A stretch of 64,000 nt of DNA, taken from the NCBI GenBank assembly GCA_964016885.1, contig OZ024743.1, positions 72,275,870-72,339,869 on the forward strand, written 5' to 3'. The notes under the pieces were generated by a model. The model saw only the letters and a program-made list of their open reading frames with translations, was not told where the DNA came from and ran no database searches. The DNA is from Eledone cirrhosa. Lineage: Eukaryota; Mollusca; Cephalopoda; Octopoda; Eledonidae. A program made the translations under genes and the position numbers. Shown in pieces: positions 12,000-23,243 of this stretch (the first letter of the stretch is position 1; each line of letters starts with the position of its first letter).

Positions 12000-12335
12000 T
12001 ACTTCGATGGGTTTTTGGAGTAACGTTATTCGACAGTGTGTAGCTCGGAGAGTCAATCCATGTAGAGCCGCTACTCCTCTGAATAACAGCTCCAATGTGG
12101 TTAGAGTGTCTCGGGAAAGAATCACTGGACAAATTTTACGGGCACAACCAACCAGCAGGAAACCTAGGGGTAGACTCCGGGCAAGAGGTTTAGGTAACAA
12201 CCATCAGTTTGGCTGGTATTCCTTTGGAATCAGTTGGAGACGGTTGCTTCAGACAGGAGGCACTGGGAGGAGTGTTTGAGGACTCTGCCCCTACGAGCTT
12301 CTCAGGAATAAGTGGGCGAAGAAGGAGAATAAGTT
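12000..12335 (+). pseudogene. Relic of a LINE 3' end
   Basis: The plus-strand frame contains a basic stretch (RKPRGRLRARGLGNNH), then aromatic- and Arg-rich sequence (FGWYSFGISWRRLLQ). It continues in shifted frame as TLPLRA-x-x-x(stop)VGEE. This resembles the short C-terminal tail of invertebrate LINE ORF2 proteins and the DNA just after the stop. The final block GAGGACT-x-TGCCC...CTCAGGAATAAGTGGGCGAAGAAG recurs at 52005-52065, so it is a dispersed repeat. Only the extreme 3' end remains, and I cannot assign a clade. Confidence 0.45.
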
Positions 12336-13116
12336 ACGTTATTCTATTTATTTTTCACTATAGTGAACATCAATAATTGTATATTGGTATATGTACAATT
12401 AACACTAAAACCAAAGCATGCATAGCTATTTCTTAGATGGTAAATTGGTGTAGAAAATAGTTACAAATGATTTTTAGAAACACTTAGTTCCACCCTACAA
12501 AAATTAAACAGAAAGGCAATGTATATTACAATAGCAATTCCTCATACGTTACTTTCTGAAGGAGTAGTGAACTGGAAATTATATTGATGTTGATGAACCT
12601 GTTCCAAATACATTTGACTTTGCTTTATGCTATTAAAAATAAAAATATATTTTGATGAATTAATCTAGCTACATATGTCATTATGGTGAAAGGGCGGCAA
12701 TGAATGGGGGGATGTTAACAATTTTAATATGTATTGTAATCCAGGTTTCTGTAGGGATTGACATTTTAAAAGGAAGTGGAGGTACGAGTTTTAATCTAAT
12801 CATGATATCGACAAATATGCAGAAAGCCAACATTATGTATAATGCTGTTTGTCTGTGTGAAATACATGATAAATATCAAACTACGTTTGGTAATATGATC
12901 TGTGTTATTCAATTTCGTTTCAAGATCATAACATCTGGAGTTATTGTTGCTCAGCGCTACTGATATTAATGCAATAAGGACGAAGGCAAAACGTAAAATA
13001 ATTGCAATAAATAAAACACATCAAAGCAAAAACTTACAGTATAAACTTAGATATGTGAATAGTTTATAGGGAAACCTTTTATAAGAGACTATATACATTT
13101 ATATATAGTGCTTTTT

Positions 13117-13157
<41 letters not shown>

Positions 13158-13246
13158 CAAGGACAAATACACAGAAAGCCAACAGTATTTGTAATGTTGT
13201 TTCTGTTTGAAATACATGATAATATATATATATATATTGATATGTG

Positions 13247-13272
<26 letters not shown>
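12336..13272. other. AT-rich spacer with a 65-bp direct repeat
   Basis: About 65 bp at 12815-12880 (CAGAAAGCCAACATTATGTA...GAAATACATGATAA) recur diverged at 13160-13225. TA tracts lie at 13121-13153 and 13245-13272. The 87-codon frame at 12700-12963 resembles nothing I know. Confidence 0.6.
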
Positions 13273-13278
<6 letters not shown>

Positions 13279-14121
13279 TACATATCGAGAAAGAGAAGGG
13301 GGGAAAGGCGATACATGTAGTTATTTGCCAATAGCGTATGCAGACCGTGCTCAATACTATGCCGGCAGTGTTAAATATTAGAAGTGTTAATATTTAGTGG
13401 GCGAGAGAATTAGCAGAGCGGAAGCACGTGTAGAACTAAATAAAGGAGAACAAACCGTTAAAACATGTTTATTTAAAATAGCACCTACCTACGTTTCGCC
13501 CAAATGGGCTTCTGAAGGGCATAAACAATTAAAAAGCGTTCCCTACCTGACCCGAAATGGGTTTTTAGAGATAAGTACACGTCATTCTTCGTAAAAAAAA
13601 AACATGTATTGATTTTGCAGTAAGTCAAGGGAGATAACTCTAGCCGGTGTTAGGGCAGTCTTTTCCGGACAATGTTTTTATCCGTTACGACTATGTGGTT
13701 ACTACCATGTCGATACGCATAGGTTCAGGTATGCAACGTTAGTTTCGAGACGTTTGTTTGCTTCGTCTGCCCGCCTGGGTCGATTCTTGCCGGGTCTGGG
13801 ATGGATGGTTAGTTTCCGGATGATTTTTGCAGCGCCTGCCCGCCGAGGTGTTTAAGCTTGGTTTAGGGAGACCGGGTTTACGGTTTTAACTCCTCGTTCT
13901 TATTCCATCTGGAGAAGGATATTTTTTTAAGCGGTGTGTAAAGCTTATCGTCGTTTCAGCTCTGCTGTTGATGAGTTCGTGGGGTGCCGTGATGATATGG
14001 TAGAGCTCCATGAGGCGAAGCTCGCACTTCCTCTTGAAGATGTACGGTGCAGCTCTGCCGACAATTTCCCAGTGCGTGGAGAAGCTGATGTTTGACTCTT
14101 TTAATGCCGTGGTGTAGTTCG
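13273..14121 (-). repeat. PLE-2 downstream pseudo-LTR
   Basis: Matches 16761-17611 in direct orientation from ATCGAGAAAGAGAAGGGGGG to CTTTTAATGCCGTG. It contains the ORF end (stop at 13880-13878) and a degenerate hammerhead-like string: the region around 13494-13516 reads on the minus strand as CAGA-AGCCC-ATTT-GGGC-GAAAC, and AATAAA follows downstream. The CTGANGA box is altered to CTTCAGA. Confidence 0.9.
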
Positions 14122-14370
14122 CGAGCGAAGTAGAGTGGAGTGTATAGTTTCTTGTTTGTGAAAGAGTGAAGATGTGTTCGAACTCTATTTTTGAACGGGC
14201 CAGAGGTAGCCCCTATATAATGTTTAACGCTATTATGGCTAGTTACGGTGCACCTATATATAACCTTATCAGTCAGGCAGTTACCCCTAAGGGGGCAGCG
14301 TCCCCTGTCGCGGAAGTTGCAATTTCGGTCGCGCCCCTTCTAGTTCCCACGGTAAGGCTATTATTATTGA
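13878..14370 (-). pseudogene. GIY-YIG endonuclease domain of PLE-2
   Basis: No long ATG-initiated frame covers this domain, but direct reading of the minus strand shows it. A Cys-rich lead (GRCPLRGNCL) is followed by VIYRCTV and HYIGATSG (the GIY and YIG halves) and FKNRVRTHLHSF, the helix with conserved Arg and His. A frameshift near 14118 follows, after which the reading continues as THWEIVGRAAPY and RKCELRLMELYHI to a stop at 13880-13878. The YIG core residues are intact, unlike PLE-1. The distal half is also present in the upstream pseudo-LTR (17631-17389). Confidence 0.8.
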
Positions 14371-15243
14371 TATCTACGTTGTTACCTGCGCTCCTACACC
14401 TGTCATTAGCACCATTATAACCCATTGTGTGCGGGGTGGTACCATTATTATTCTGCACGCAGCAGCGTCTTCCGTTGCCGTCAGGTCACCCCTGCGGGTC
14501 ACCTGCATACTCCCCAGTCATGTCGGGGTTATTTTGGTTGCGTCTGTAGTGGCTGTTGCCAGCACCATTGGATGCTGCTAGAGAGTCGTTAAGGCCTATA
14601 TAGTTGTTATCAAGTGTAGGCGCGTCGGTGCTAATGTGCTGTGTCTTGGTGATCTTACTGTGGTTAGTTGTTCCTATGATGTCTGCTAGGTTAGGAGTAG
14701 TAGAGAAGGATATGTTTATATTGTTCCTATTAAGGATTTTCCTATTCTTATGGTTGGGTGGGAAGTTCTTCTCTAAGGCTTCGAAGAATATCCGGGGTAT
14801 GTCGGAGGCTACACTCCAAGAGTACGGGGTATGGAACCATAGGACGTTTCTTTGGCGATTACGTGTCTTTGTATGTTTGCTACGGGTTGTGCTATCGGGG
14901 TGACCTTTCCTATGTATGTTATTGCGCCGTAGCCCGTTACGTGTCCCTTTCGCTTTATGCTCGAGTGCACTCGTCTTCCTTCTGCTACGTTTAAGTATTG
15001 GAAGATGTTGGTTGGGAGGCGTTGGTAGTAGGCCATCACCTTTGCTGATCTTATAGTAGGGGAATAATTCAAGTAAGCTACTGTGGTCACTATCACCGGG
15101 GTCGTGATCTTTATTGTGTGGTAAGCTACCTATACTATCGCTAGTGTAATTAACATCGTGGCTGTGTTCCTTAGTGTGGTTTTCTATACTATTACATCCG
15201 ACTTTTTCAAAGCCGCCGCGTGATCGGTTATAGGTATGGCTTA

Positions 15244-15765
15244 CTATAACGTTAGTCTTATGAGAGGGTTGGTTTCTGGAGCTAGCATTAGGATGTAGGA
15301 GATTCCTCGGTTAAAACCGGTGCTTATCAAGGCTTTATTGTAGTAATCTGCCGCTTGGTTGAAGATATCCTTATTGGCGGAGAGCCTCGATATCCTATGT
15401 GAGATGCTATAGACTATGGAGTTGAGAGTCTGCTTAGGTTGGTTGGAGGCATCATTAATATAAGAAAGGCTCTCTCTAGGCTTATGGTATGGCTTGTATA
15501 GGCCTGTACTCAACTCCAGGGTCACGTCCAGGAAGTTGACAACCTGGTGGTTGAGGTCTATAATTACGGATAGGCCGTATGACTTGAAGAACCTGTGTAT
15601 GTGCTTGTTAAGTTTCTCTATTCTACGGGGGCTATGGTTCCTAACGGTAAACAGGGCATCGTCTCTATATACACCTCCTTGTAGGGATGGTATCTTGTCC
15701 CTGAGCTTATGGAGAAGGTATAATCCGACCAGGTCGGTTGCTTGCGCCGAGTTACTGGACCCCAT
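15244..15765 (-). pseudogene. Reverse transcriptase core of PLE-2
   Basis: A 173-codon frame starts at the motif B equivalent MGSSNSAQATDLVGLYLL, then motif C GGVYRDDALF. Next come QVVNFLDVTLELSTGLY and the thumb-side block RISRLSANKDIFNQAADYYNKAL. Motif A lies just upstream in another frame (about 15965-15910, a KFIQFDIDSYYASIS-like sequence). The YRDD box is the group signature. Frameshifts and stops separate this segment from the N-terminal piece at 16723-16421 and from the nuclease. Confidence 0.85.
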
Positions 15766-16420
15766 CGTGATATCGAAGTTATCAGGACGGTTGGTTCTGG
15801 CCAGTGGGAGCCCTCGAACTGGAGAATGGTTCTACGCGTCGCTAGAACTATGTCTATTTCTTTTTTAGTGAGGCTAGTGTTAGATTTAGCTAAGATGAGT
15901 GCCTTATTTAAGAGTATGGGGGAGATAGAGGCGTAGTAACTATCTATGTCAAACTGGATGAACTTCAGGGTTGCTTTATCAGGCTACTCGGTGAACCAAT
16001 CTATGACCTGGTCGGTGTTGCTCCAGAGGCAGACCTTAGCCTTTCTATTAAGCTCCAGTAGTACTCTATCGAGGATCACTTTACTTATCTTACCTATATC
16101 AGATGCAGAGGGACATATTAATCTAATAGAGGGGCTTTCATTAAAGTTACATTTGTGATCCTTAAGAGATAATCTAGGCGCCAGAGGGACATATGGGTTT
16201 GTGTACTTATTTATTTCTAAGCTAGTAACTATATCCTTCCCTACTCTATTTATGTCATTTAATGTACTAATGGGTGTCTTTTAGTAGTGTTTGTGTAGTT
16301 CTTTATAAATGAATTGTTTATACTTGCTCGCGTCCATCTTGTACAGCTTATTGGTTTTGTCAGAGGTGACGAAGAGGTGTGGGTCATTCTTGATCTTGGT
16401 GATGAGTGTATCCAGGGATG

Positions 16421-16723
16421 TTAAGAATGGATTGCTGCATCGGTGTTTTTTTTTAACTTGATGTTTCTGATCATTTTCAGCAGATCCTCCTCAAAGGAGT
16501 CTAGCAAGGTGTTGTGCGGTGGTTTTCGGTATGTTTTGAAGCCATACCTCTCTTTATGTTCAGGAAGGTTGCGGGTGTTCTTATCCAGGTGGTAGGCCTT
16601 GCATCTAACTCTCCGTATAAACGAGTTAGTAGCATTTATAAGTTGTTTGAGGTAGGTTTTTCTGCTGTAAGGGGATACACTTGAGAGACATGGGTAACGG
16701 TTGATTCTCCAACATGATGGCAA
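16421..16723 (-). pseudogene. N-terminal region of PLE-2
   Basis: A 100-codon frame contains KTYLKQLINATNSFIRRVRCKAYHLD and PPHNTLLDSFEEDLLKMI. It aligns with the N-terminal blocks of PLE-1, PLE-4 and PLE-7 (the T-x-SF-x-RR-x-RWKA-F-H and FE-x-D-x-L-x-x-I patterns). It lies about 40 bp inside the upstream pseudo-LTR, as expected for the start of the full-length copy. Confidence 0.75.
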
Positions 16724-16760
16724 ATAAAGTGAGATGCTTTACACAAGGAGTACGGTAATA

Positions 16761-17611
16761 GAATATTTATGTATCGAGAAAGAGAAGGGGGGAAAGGCGA
16801 TACATGTAGTTATTTGCCAATCGCGTATGCAGAGGGTGCTCAATACTAGTGCCGGCAGTGTCAAATATTAGAAGTGTTAATATCTAGTGGGCGAGAGAAT
16901 TAGCAGAGCGGAAGCAGGTGGAGAAGTAAATAAATGAGAACAGACCGTTAAAACATGTTTATTTAAAATAGCACCTACCTACGTTTCGCCCGAATTGGCT
17001 TCTCAAGGGCATAAACAACTAAAAAGCGTTCCTTACATGACCCGGAATGGGTTTTTAGAGATACGTTCACGTCAGAGTTCATTCTTCATAAAAAAAAAAC
17101 ATGTATTGATTTTGCAGTAGGTCAAGGGAGATAACTCTAACCGGTGTTAGGGCAGTCTTTTCCGGACGATTTTTTATCCGTTACGACTATGTGGTTACTA
17201 CCCTACCATTGTCAATACACACAGTGTCAGGTATGCAACGTTAGTTTCGAGACGTTTCCTTGCTTCGCCTGCCTGCCTGGGTCGATTCTTGCCGGGTCTG
17301 GGATGCATGGTTAGTTTCCGGATGTTTATTGCAGCGCCTGCCCGCCGGGGTGTTAAAGCTTGGTGCAGGGAGACCCGGTTTACGGTTTTCACTCCTCGTT
17401 CTTATTCCATCTGGAGAAGGATATTTTTAAGCGGTGTGTCGAGGCCATCGTCGTTTCAGCTCTGCTGTTGATGAGCTCGTGGGGTGCCGTTATGATATGG
17501 TAGAGCTCTATGAGCAAAGCTCGCACTTCCTCTTGAAGTTGTACGGTGCAGCTCTGTCGACAATTTCCTAGTGCGTCGAGAAGCCGATGTTTGAGTCTTT
17601 TAATGCCGTGA
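16761..17611 (-). repeat. PLE-2 upstream pseudo-LTR (5'-truncated copy)
   Basis: Direct repeat of 13273-14121. It begins inside the nuclease domain (the minus frame 17631-17389 contains ELYHIITAPHELINSRAET), so it is the 3' remnant of an upstream tandem copy. It carries the hammerhead-like string with a perfect core box GAAACG (around 16980-16990 on the plus strand) but a mutated CTGANGA box. In PLE models this copy supplies the promoter and the 5' RNA end of the downstream full copy. Confidence 0.85.
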
Positions 17612-17809
17612 TATATATATATTGAACTCAAAATTATTCACTTACCATCATGATTACTTACTACACTCTCGACACGCCGAACGTGATCTCGAGACTAATT
17701 TCTCTCGGTTAAAACTTACCATTACTAACATCCTACAAAAACAAAACACCTACTCACCACAACCTCTCAATACCACAACTCGCTACCATAAGAAACCTCA
17801 GGTCTAAGA

Positions 17810-18660
17810 AACATGTATACCTCCCATCGGACAGGGGAAAAGAGTTTTGTGTTATTACCAGAGAGGCCTACAACAACCTAGCCCACCAATTTCTCAACGA
17901 CGACAATCTCTATTGGAAATGATTGCAATTACACCCGCGCTGTGGGAGAACCAGATCAACACCGTCTGGACCAACATCTGCGACAGACGAAGGCTCCCGA
18001 AGAGATTCCGGTACAATTGCATAACAAGAAAAACCAGGCTGCCCAACTTCTACCATTTGATCAAAACTCACCCGACCTGAAAATTAGACCATTGTCTACA
18101 GTGATGAAGGACCATCTCATAAAATCTCTTGGCTTCTGTCCAAGATTTTAAAGTCCCTGTTGACAACCTTCCCGGGCAACGTCTACAGCTCGGATGATGT
18201 CATGCAGCGACTCAACTGGATTGTTTTGGCCTCACGCCACCGGCATCCTCCAGCTCGTATCCATCATTGTAAACAACGCCTTTTTCAAATTCCTGGGTCA
18301 AATCCACCGACAGACCTCTGGACTACCCATGGGATCCAGCCTCTCTAGTTTACTAGCCATTTCGTATATGAACAGTCTTGAAGGCAAGTTCTCAACTCAT
18401 GCGACACCTGCGCGTTCTTCACTAAATATGTGGATTATATGCTCATACTCACATCCACCAAGGAGAATGCCAACAAGATTTTTGAATCTTTCAAAAAAGC
18501 TGACAATAACATCAAGTTCAGCATCAAATATCCCACCGACTCCGGGTCCCACGCTCTGCTTGATTTCAGACTGAACATCTCTGATAGCGGTGAAATCCAC
18601 ACCGATTTCTACAGCAAAGTAGGGATTTGTTTGTGCCCTCCCCAACAGCTCTAAAAGAGG
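17810..18660 (+). pseudogene. Reverse transcriptase of PLE-3
   Basis: Successive frames give YLPSDRGKEFCVI (a lead motif common in PLE RTs), FYHLIKTHPT and KIRPLSTVMKDH. After these comes motif B, QTSGLPMGSSLSSLLAISYM, close to the classical T-x-GxPMGSPLSPLLA form. Motif C reads KYVDYMLIL, so the second catalytic Asp of YVDD has become Tyr. FLDFRLNI-like and FYSK blocks follow. The region where motif A should lie (about 18150-18200) is scrambled or deleted. Frame changes occur near 18080, 18190, 18430 and 18650. It cannot encode a working enzyme. Confidence 0.85.
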
Positions 18661-18749
18661 GTACATCTTCAATGAAATGGCTCACATGCACAACCGATGC
18701 AGTGACACTGCTAACAGAGCCACCCATATCAGACGATACTAACAGGTAC

Positions 18750-19313
18750 TTGTGATTAACGGCAACCCAGCTCCCTTCTCACCCCCACGCCGAAACCCCA
18801 GACACAGAGACCGGACCAACACTAACGGCAGTTGCTTCTTCAAGATCCCACATCTCAGGGAGGAAATCACCAACGCCATATGCAAAGCCATCAGAAGAGA
18901 GGGCCTCGATATCAAACTAGCTCACTCTAGACCTTTCTTGCAAATATGCCTCTCCACAAGGAAACCCCTCAATGAAGTTAACGGATGCACCCTAGCCAAT
19001 TGCTCTATACGTAACACTAATTACTGCCTACCTATCTACGTAGTATACAGTCTAGAGTGTATCAAGGGCAACCTACTTTAGATAGGCAGCACTATTCGAC
19101 CGTTACATCTCCGTATTAAAGAGTATGTTAACACCAACCCCTCTTCCTTCCGCAAACACATCATCAAATGCGGAAACCGGAACAGCCTTAACACCATAAT
19201 CTTAGCTACTGAATGCAGTATAGACACGTTGAGAATTAAGGCAGCTCTCTTAATCAAGCAATTAAAACTAGGATCAATAATCGAATGGAAAGAAGTGCAT
19301 AAGAATGGCTAAT
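18750..19313 (+). pseudogene. Connector and GIY-YIG region of PLE-3
   Basis: The frame 18752-19081 carries a connector and ends GCTLANCSIRNTNYCLPIYVVYSLEC. This is the Cys cluster plus the GIY half (YVVYSLEC). A TAG at 19079-19081 falls where the YIG tyrosine is expected, and IGSTIRPLHLRIKEY continues in the same frame directly after it. The frame ends with KAALLIKQLKLGSIIEW and a stop. The nuclease is complete apart from the one internal stop. Confidence 0.8.
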
Positions 19314-19734
19314 TTAAAAGCTTGTATTACAACACCCCAGTGGTCCGTTTATATACTCAGATACACACATACATATATCACACACATATTTTCCCTTTTT
19401 ATTATAGACATATTCACACACATCTTTCACTACATACATTTACATACAAACATCCTACTAAGCACACTTACATTGACGCACAAACATGCATATATCAAAC
19501 ACTTTTCCACAGACATTTCACAATGCACACGTTCACATTTCATTTAAGTTAAATCTGCTCTCCAAACAAGCAGCTCCGTCCGATCGAACCTTTAAGTCTC
19601 TTATAATGGATTTTTAAACCCGAAAATATTTGGGATTATTATATTTGCTAAGGTAAGATTCTATTATGTTAGCAATTTTAATTTTCTTTCTAGTTCACTG
19701 TTTAGTTTTCAAAATTATATATATACTATATATA

Positions 19735-19814
<80 letters not shown>

Positions 19815-19822
19815 TATATATA

Positions 19823-19876
<54 letters not shown>

Positions 19877-20220
19877 CTGTGTGTGTGTGTGTGTATGTTT
19901 ATAAAGTATTAACAAGAGGAGGAGCGCGCTATATACAAAAATAACTAATTAATTTGTATGCGCACATATATTATTCTATTTACAGCCAAGCGTTTCATGT
20001 GGTGATAAAAATATAACAGGTAAGCCACCGAATATTTAGCACCTAAACGACATCTTGAAATTGTAAATGCCTTGCACACAGAAACCCACACTGTCGGCAT
20101 TGAAATATGTATCACAGCATTATCAATAAAGGACTTTCACATCTGAAACTACTTTGCATTTTCTTATTCTCTCTCTATCTCTCTCTCTATATATATATAT
20201 GATTATATAAATGTGTGTGT
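19314..20220. other. CA-rich tail and long (TA)n/(TG)n tract
   Basis: A degenerate CACATA-rich stretch at 19355-19550 is followed by AT-rich DNA and a TA/TG microsatellite block at about 19714-19895. No gene was seen. Confidence 0.75.
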
Positions 20221-20360
20221 GTGAGCCCCGGGTTCAACCGGGCGTAACCACAATGAGCAAGGTACTCAATACACTCGTAGAGTGTAAACCAAGTTTAATA
20301 TAGAAATAGCTTCTACAGGAGTAGCACTGTTTCATTCAAAAGAAATCGTCAGTCCTCTAG
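20221..20360 (-). repeat. Dispersed repeat shared with 54.1 kb, with degenerate hammerhead boxes
   Basis: GGTAACCACA-x-x-x-AGCAAGGTACTCAATAC-like sequence, then AGTTTAATATAGA...TTCTACAGGA...CTGTTTCATTC, recurs at 54085-54190. On the minus strand CTGACGA (20352-20346), a 12-nt stem II and GAAAC (20333-20329) are present. ACAG/CUGU stem III is conserved, but stem I no longer pairs well. Confidence 0.7.
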
Positions 20361-21050
20361 TTGTAATTTCAATACTAAACTTGGAAATCAATTTCGAACT
20401 ATTGGTGGACTCTTCAAACATCAACGATTGGACGACAGGAGAAGAGGAATTTTTGATACCGAGCAAGTGAGAAAAGGTATAGAAAACGAATCTAGCCCAG
20501 TATTATCAGATCGATAATGGTATCGGATCCCTATATTCTATAGGTGACCCTGAGCCAATCCTTTGAGAAATGCACGTAACAGGGTGATAAACAACAAAAA
20601 GGTAAATAAAACTATACTTCAACGTTTTTCTTCATCCTTTACATCACGGATCACAGGCCTTGCGCACCAGGAATGAATAGAGTCTGATTGGGTCCTGTTT
20701 CCCTCGTGGACTCAACTCCCCTCCTCGATTTCTTTAATACCCTCTCCGTTATCACCCACGCACTTGTACATTCACCTCTAGATTCATATGGCTCTCTTAT
20801 GGTCAGAAACATATACTCTTACGACTAATACAGAACAGCAAAATATGCACACTCCAATGTTCCCTTCCCAGAAGACATTTCTATTATAAATAATGATGTT
20901 TACACTCTATTAATGCATCGAATAACATTTTAACTGTGGCAACCCCAATTTCGCTCTAGATATATATATACGAGTACGCTGAAATACAACCCTCCTGGCA
21001 CTGTTAAATATGCCGGGTCCGCCAACTTCTTATTATATTTTATATAAACA
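20361..21050. other. Unassigned sequence
   Basis: No ORF or repeat was recognised. Base composition is more even than in the surrounding DNA. A short TA run lies at 20961-20970. Confidence 0.55.
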
Positions 21051-21071
21051 TATATATATATATATATATAT

Positions 21072-21466
21072 AATTCAAGAAAGAAGAGTGACATGGTTGG
21101 CTATACAATAAGAGCTTTATTCGCATTGTTGACAATTGTTTCTTTGAGCTGGTAGGTCTAGAGTTCGCTACTCGCTTGATGTTGCGTCAATCGATCTCCA
21201 ATACTTTGTTTATAACCAGTCGTTTCATCAGACCGTACTAAAATGAATGAGATACTCAAGGCATGGCTTTTATAGAGGAGTGGTATTAAACCAGAACAAT
21301 AATATCAATAATAAAATAACTAGATACTGAATCGTTAAAATAAAACATCAATTTAAGAAAGACAGAGTATAATGATGAATCTAGCATATTAAACGAAATG
21401 ATATGATACAGATGTATGAAATTGACATGTCAAAACTGCTATAGGGTACATTAGATGAAATCCACA
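21072..21466 (+). repeat. Left inverted arm of the 21-28 kb unit
   Basis: Reverse complement of 27990-28386. It contains GCTTTATTCGCATTG, GACAATTGTTTC and CGTTTCATCAGACCG, which in the minus orientation give a CTGATGA...GAAACAATTGTC series. Confidence 0.88.
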
Positions 21467-21752
21467 TTCTCACACAGCCCACTTCAGAACCATAATCTTC
21501 TATAAACACCTTCAAGCCTCGCTAAATCTATACCACTAGGATGGGGCAGTAATGTCTACAACCATCAATCAATAAGTCAGCCCATAAATCAATCCCATCT
21601 TTGCTGTTGTTTACTCCTTCGGACCAAACAATTATATCTACGTATCTCATATTAACTCTCATGATCTCTAACAGATGAACTTAATTCTAAGTACATTATC
21701 TTATTACTCCTACACTCCTTGAAATCTGATTTTCCTCTTATTATTATTATTA

Positions 21753-21762
21753 TTATGATCAT
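21753..21762. repeat. Target-site duplication of the Tx1-like LINE, 5' copy
   Basis: TTATGATCAT here is repeated exactly at 27570-27579, directly after the LINE 3' end. A 10-bp exact duplication bracketing the LINE is good support for its boundaries, though the AT-rich context weakens it slightly. Confidence 0.7.
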
Positions 21763-22064
21763 TATGGACGCACATGTGTGAAGGCGGACAAGTCTGCGGG
21801 GGAAAAGGTTCGTAACTTTAAGCTGTTTTAAAGTATCATTTTTTGTATTTTCTTGTCGTTAACAAAACATAAGGTAACCTCCTTGGTTTCAAGGAAGGGA
21901 TACCTCTCAATATTCGGGCTTTAAGCCCGAATATTCAGATTTATTTTCAAAAACTTCGATAAAAATCGCTTCCCTACCAAAAAAAAAAAAAAAATGTTCG
22001 ACCTTGGGTCAAAAGTTCAAAAGCAGCCACTGTAGATTTCACCACAACTTCGACTGCTACAGAC

Positions 22065-23243
22065 ATGCCTGTCATCCTCTCCACTAAATGTGAAGGCAAA
22101 ACTCAAAAGCTACCATCACAACCTTCTGTGTTAGCAGCAGTATCATCTGAAAACGACATCACCACCACCACCGCCGCCGCCACCACCGCCACAACAACAA
22201 CAACTCAGAGCAACAACGACAATAACACCGACAGCTTCAATGTAAACACGGATGGCGGTGGCAACAACAGCAACAACAAACAAAACAACAACAACAACAA
22301 CAATAACAACAGCAAGAACGACAACACCGACAACAAGAGCAACAGAGGCACCACATTTGCTGCAGCAGCAGCTAAAACAAAGCGCTTATTGAATATTGAT
22401 ATTAGCGATAAAGACGAACAGTTGACCCAGGCGAGGAGGCTAATTAAACGGAAGAAGTCCTGGGCAAACCAGATCATCCAGGACGGGGCAATAGCGGCCA
22501 TGCAAAGGAGGAGGGTGTACTTTCGATTCATTTCGGTGCAGACACGAAAAGTGGAACTTGGCAGCCAAGCATAGGTCGAGGCTGCTTTGGAGTGCATCGG
22601 AAGTGACATAGAGTATAAAGCAAGAGCCAAACAATTCAGTACGTTCTCGGTACTGTTCAAAACCGAGGCCCTTGCTATTAAGCACTCGGTGACCCCCTGC
22701 AGAACGGAACGCATTATCATGCACCCGTCCTACATGGGTAAAAAGACAGTAAAGGTCCGCATTCCTAGCATCCCACCAGGAATGAACATATGGTGGCTGC
22801 TGGGATGCGTAACCGAGGAGGGGACAGGCACTACCCTCCTGGATATCAAAATGACAGAGAGAGAAGACTGGTCCGGAATGGATTTGGAGATTCTTCTCCA
22901 AATGAAACCGGAGGACAGGAACAACATCCCGGATTTTTCCCGCCTGCAGGACTGGACAACAATCCAACTAATCACTGAGGGACACTGCTTCGTCTGCGGG
23001 GAAGTAACGCATCTGCAAGCCTTCTGCCCTCAGCGCAAAAGTGCTGGGGGTCGCAAACCTCCTTTGTTGCCAACGCCAGTGTCAGCACGGAAAGCTGCAC
23101 CACCACCACGAAAACAACACCAACAAAGACACGGACACCAATATCCAAAACAGCCGGACCACCACCAACACCGAAACCAATCCAAGGGAAAATCGAGCAA
23201 AGCTCTCCTACTACCCCTGCCCCCCCCCCAATTATACACATAA
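22065..23243 (+). pseudogene. LINE ORF1 protein (nucleic-acid binding), one internal stop
   Basis: The frame runs from ATG 22065 to 23243, broken only by a TAG at 22572-22574. The N-terminal part is Thr/Ala- then Asn-rich (polyN around residues 68-85), followed by a Lys/Arg segment (RRLIKRKKSW). After the stop comes a globular stretch with TLLDIKMTEREDW. Then a CX2CX4HX4C zinc knuckle, CFVCGEVTHLQAFC, and a Pro/Lys/Gln-rich tail. ORF1 proteins of LINEs bind their RNA in cytoplasmic particles. The sequence continues after 23243 as Thr/Pro-rich codons in other frames to about 23900 (KLMTLFARKRG, VPEDLLFVRISLDSF), so the original ORF1 was probably longer and frameshifted near 23230. Confidence 0.8.

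Larger units (their letters stand above)
13273..17611 (-). mobile_element. PLE-2: Penelope-like element with direct pseudo-LTRs
   Basis: A minus-strand PLE of the YRDD group (ORF remnants 16723-13878) is bracketed by two ~850-bp direct repeats, 16761-17611 upstream and 13273-14121 downstream. Each repeat holds the last codons of the GIY-YIG ORF plus the 3' UTR. The structure is therefore a head-to-tail arrangement in which a 5'-truncated copy sits in front of a full copy, the standard pseudo-LTR organisation of PLEs. (TA)n flanks both ends. The repeats differ by many substitutions and small indels, so the insertion is not recent. Confidence 0.9.
17620..19313 (+). mobile_element. PLE-3: classical Penelope-like element, decayed
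   Basis: Plus-strand pieces run from a lead block (YLPSDRGKEFCVI, FYHLIKTH, KIRPL) through RT motifs to a C-terminal GIY-YIG region. It sits back to back with PLE-2, separated only by a short (TA)5 at 17611-17621. No pseudo-LTRs or inverted arms were recognised. The element ends near 19313 with a stop after KEVHKNG, followed by CA-rich sequence. Confidence 0.85.

Noticed and set aside
14166..14420. Plus-strand frame ending in a Leu-rich tail, and nearby plus frames 14604-14994
   Set aside because: The minus strand here encodes the PLE-2 linker and GIY-YIG domain. The plus frames have no independent support.
22205..22967. 171- and 175-codon minus-strand frames
   Set aside because: They are shadows of the LINE ORF1. 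The Leu-rich stretch is the antisense of the Asn-rich codons.
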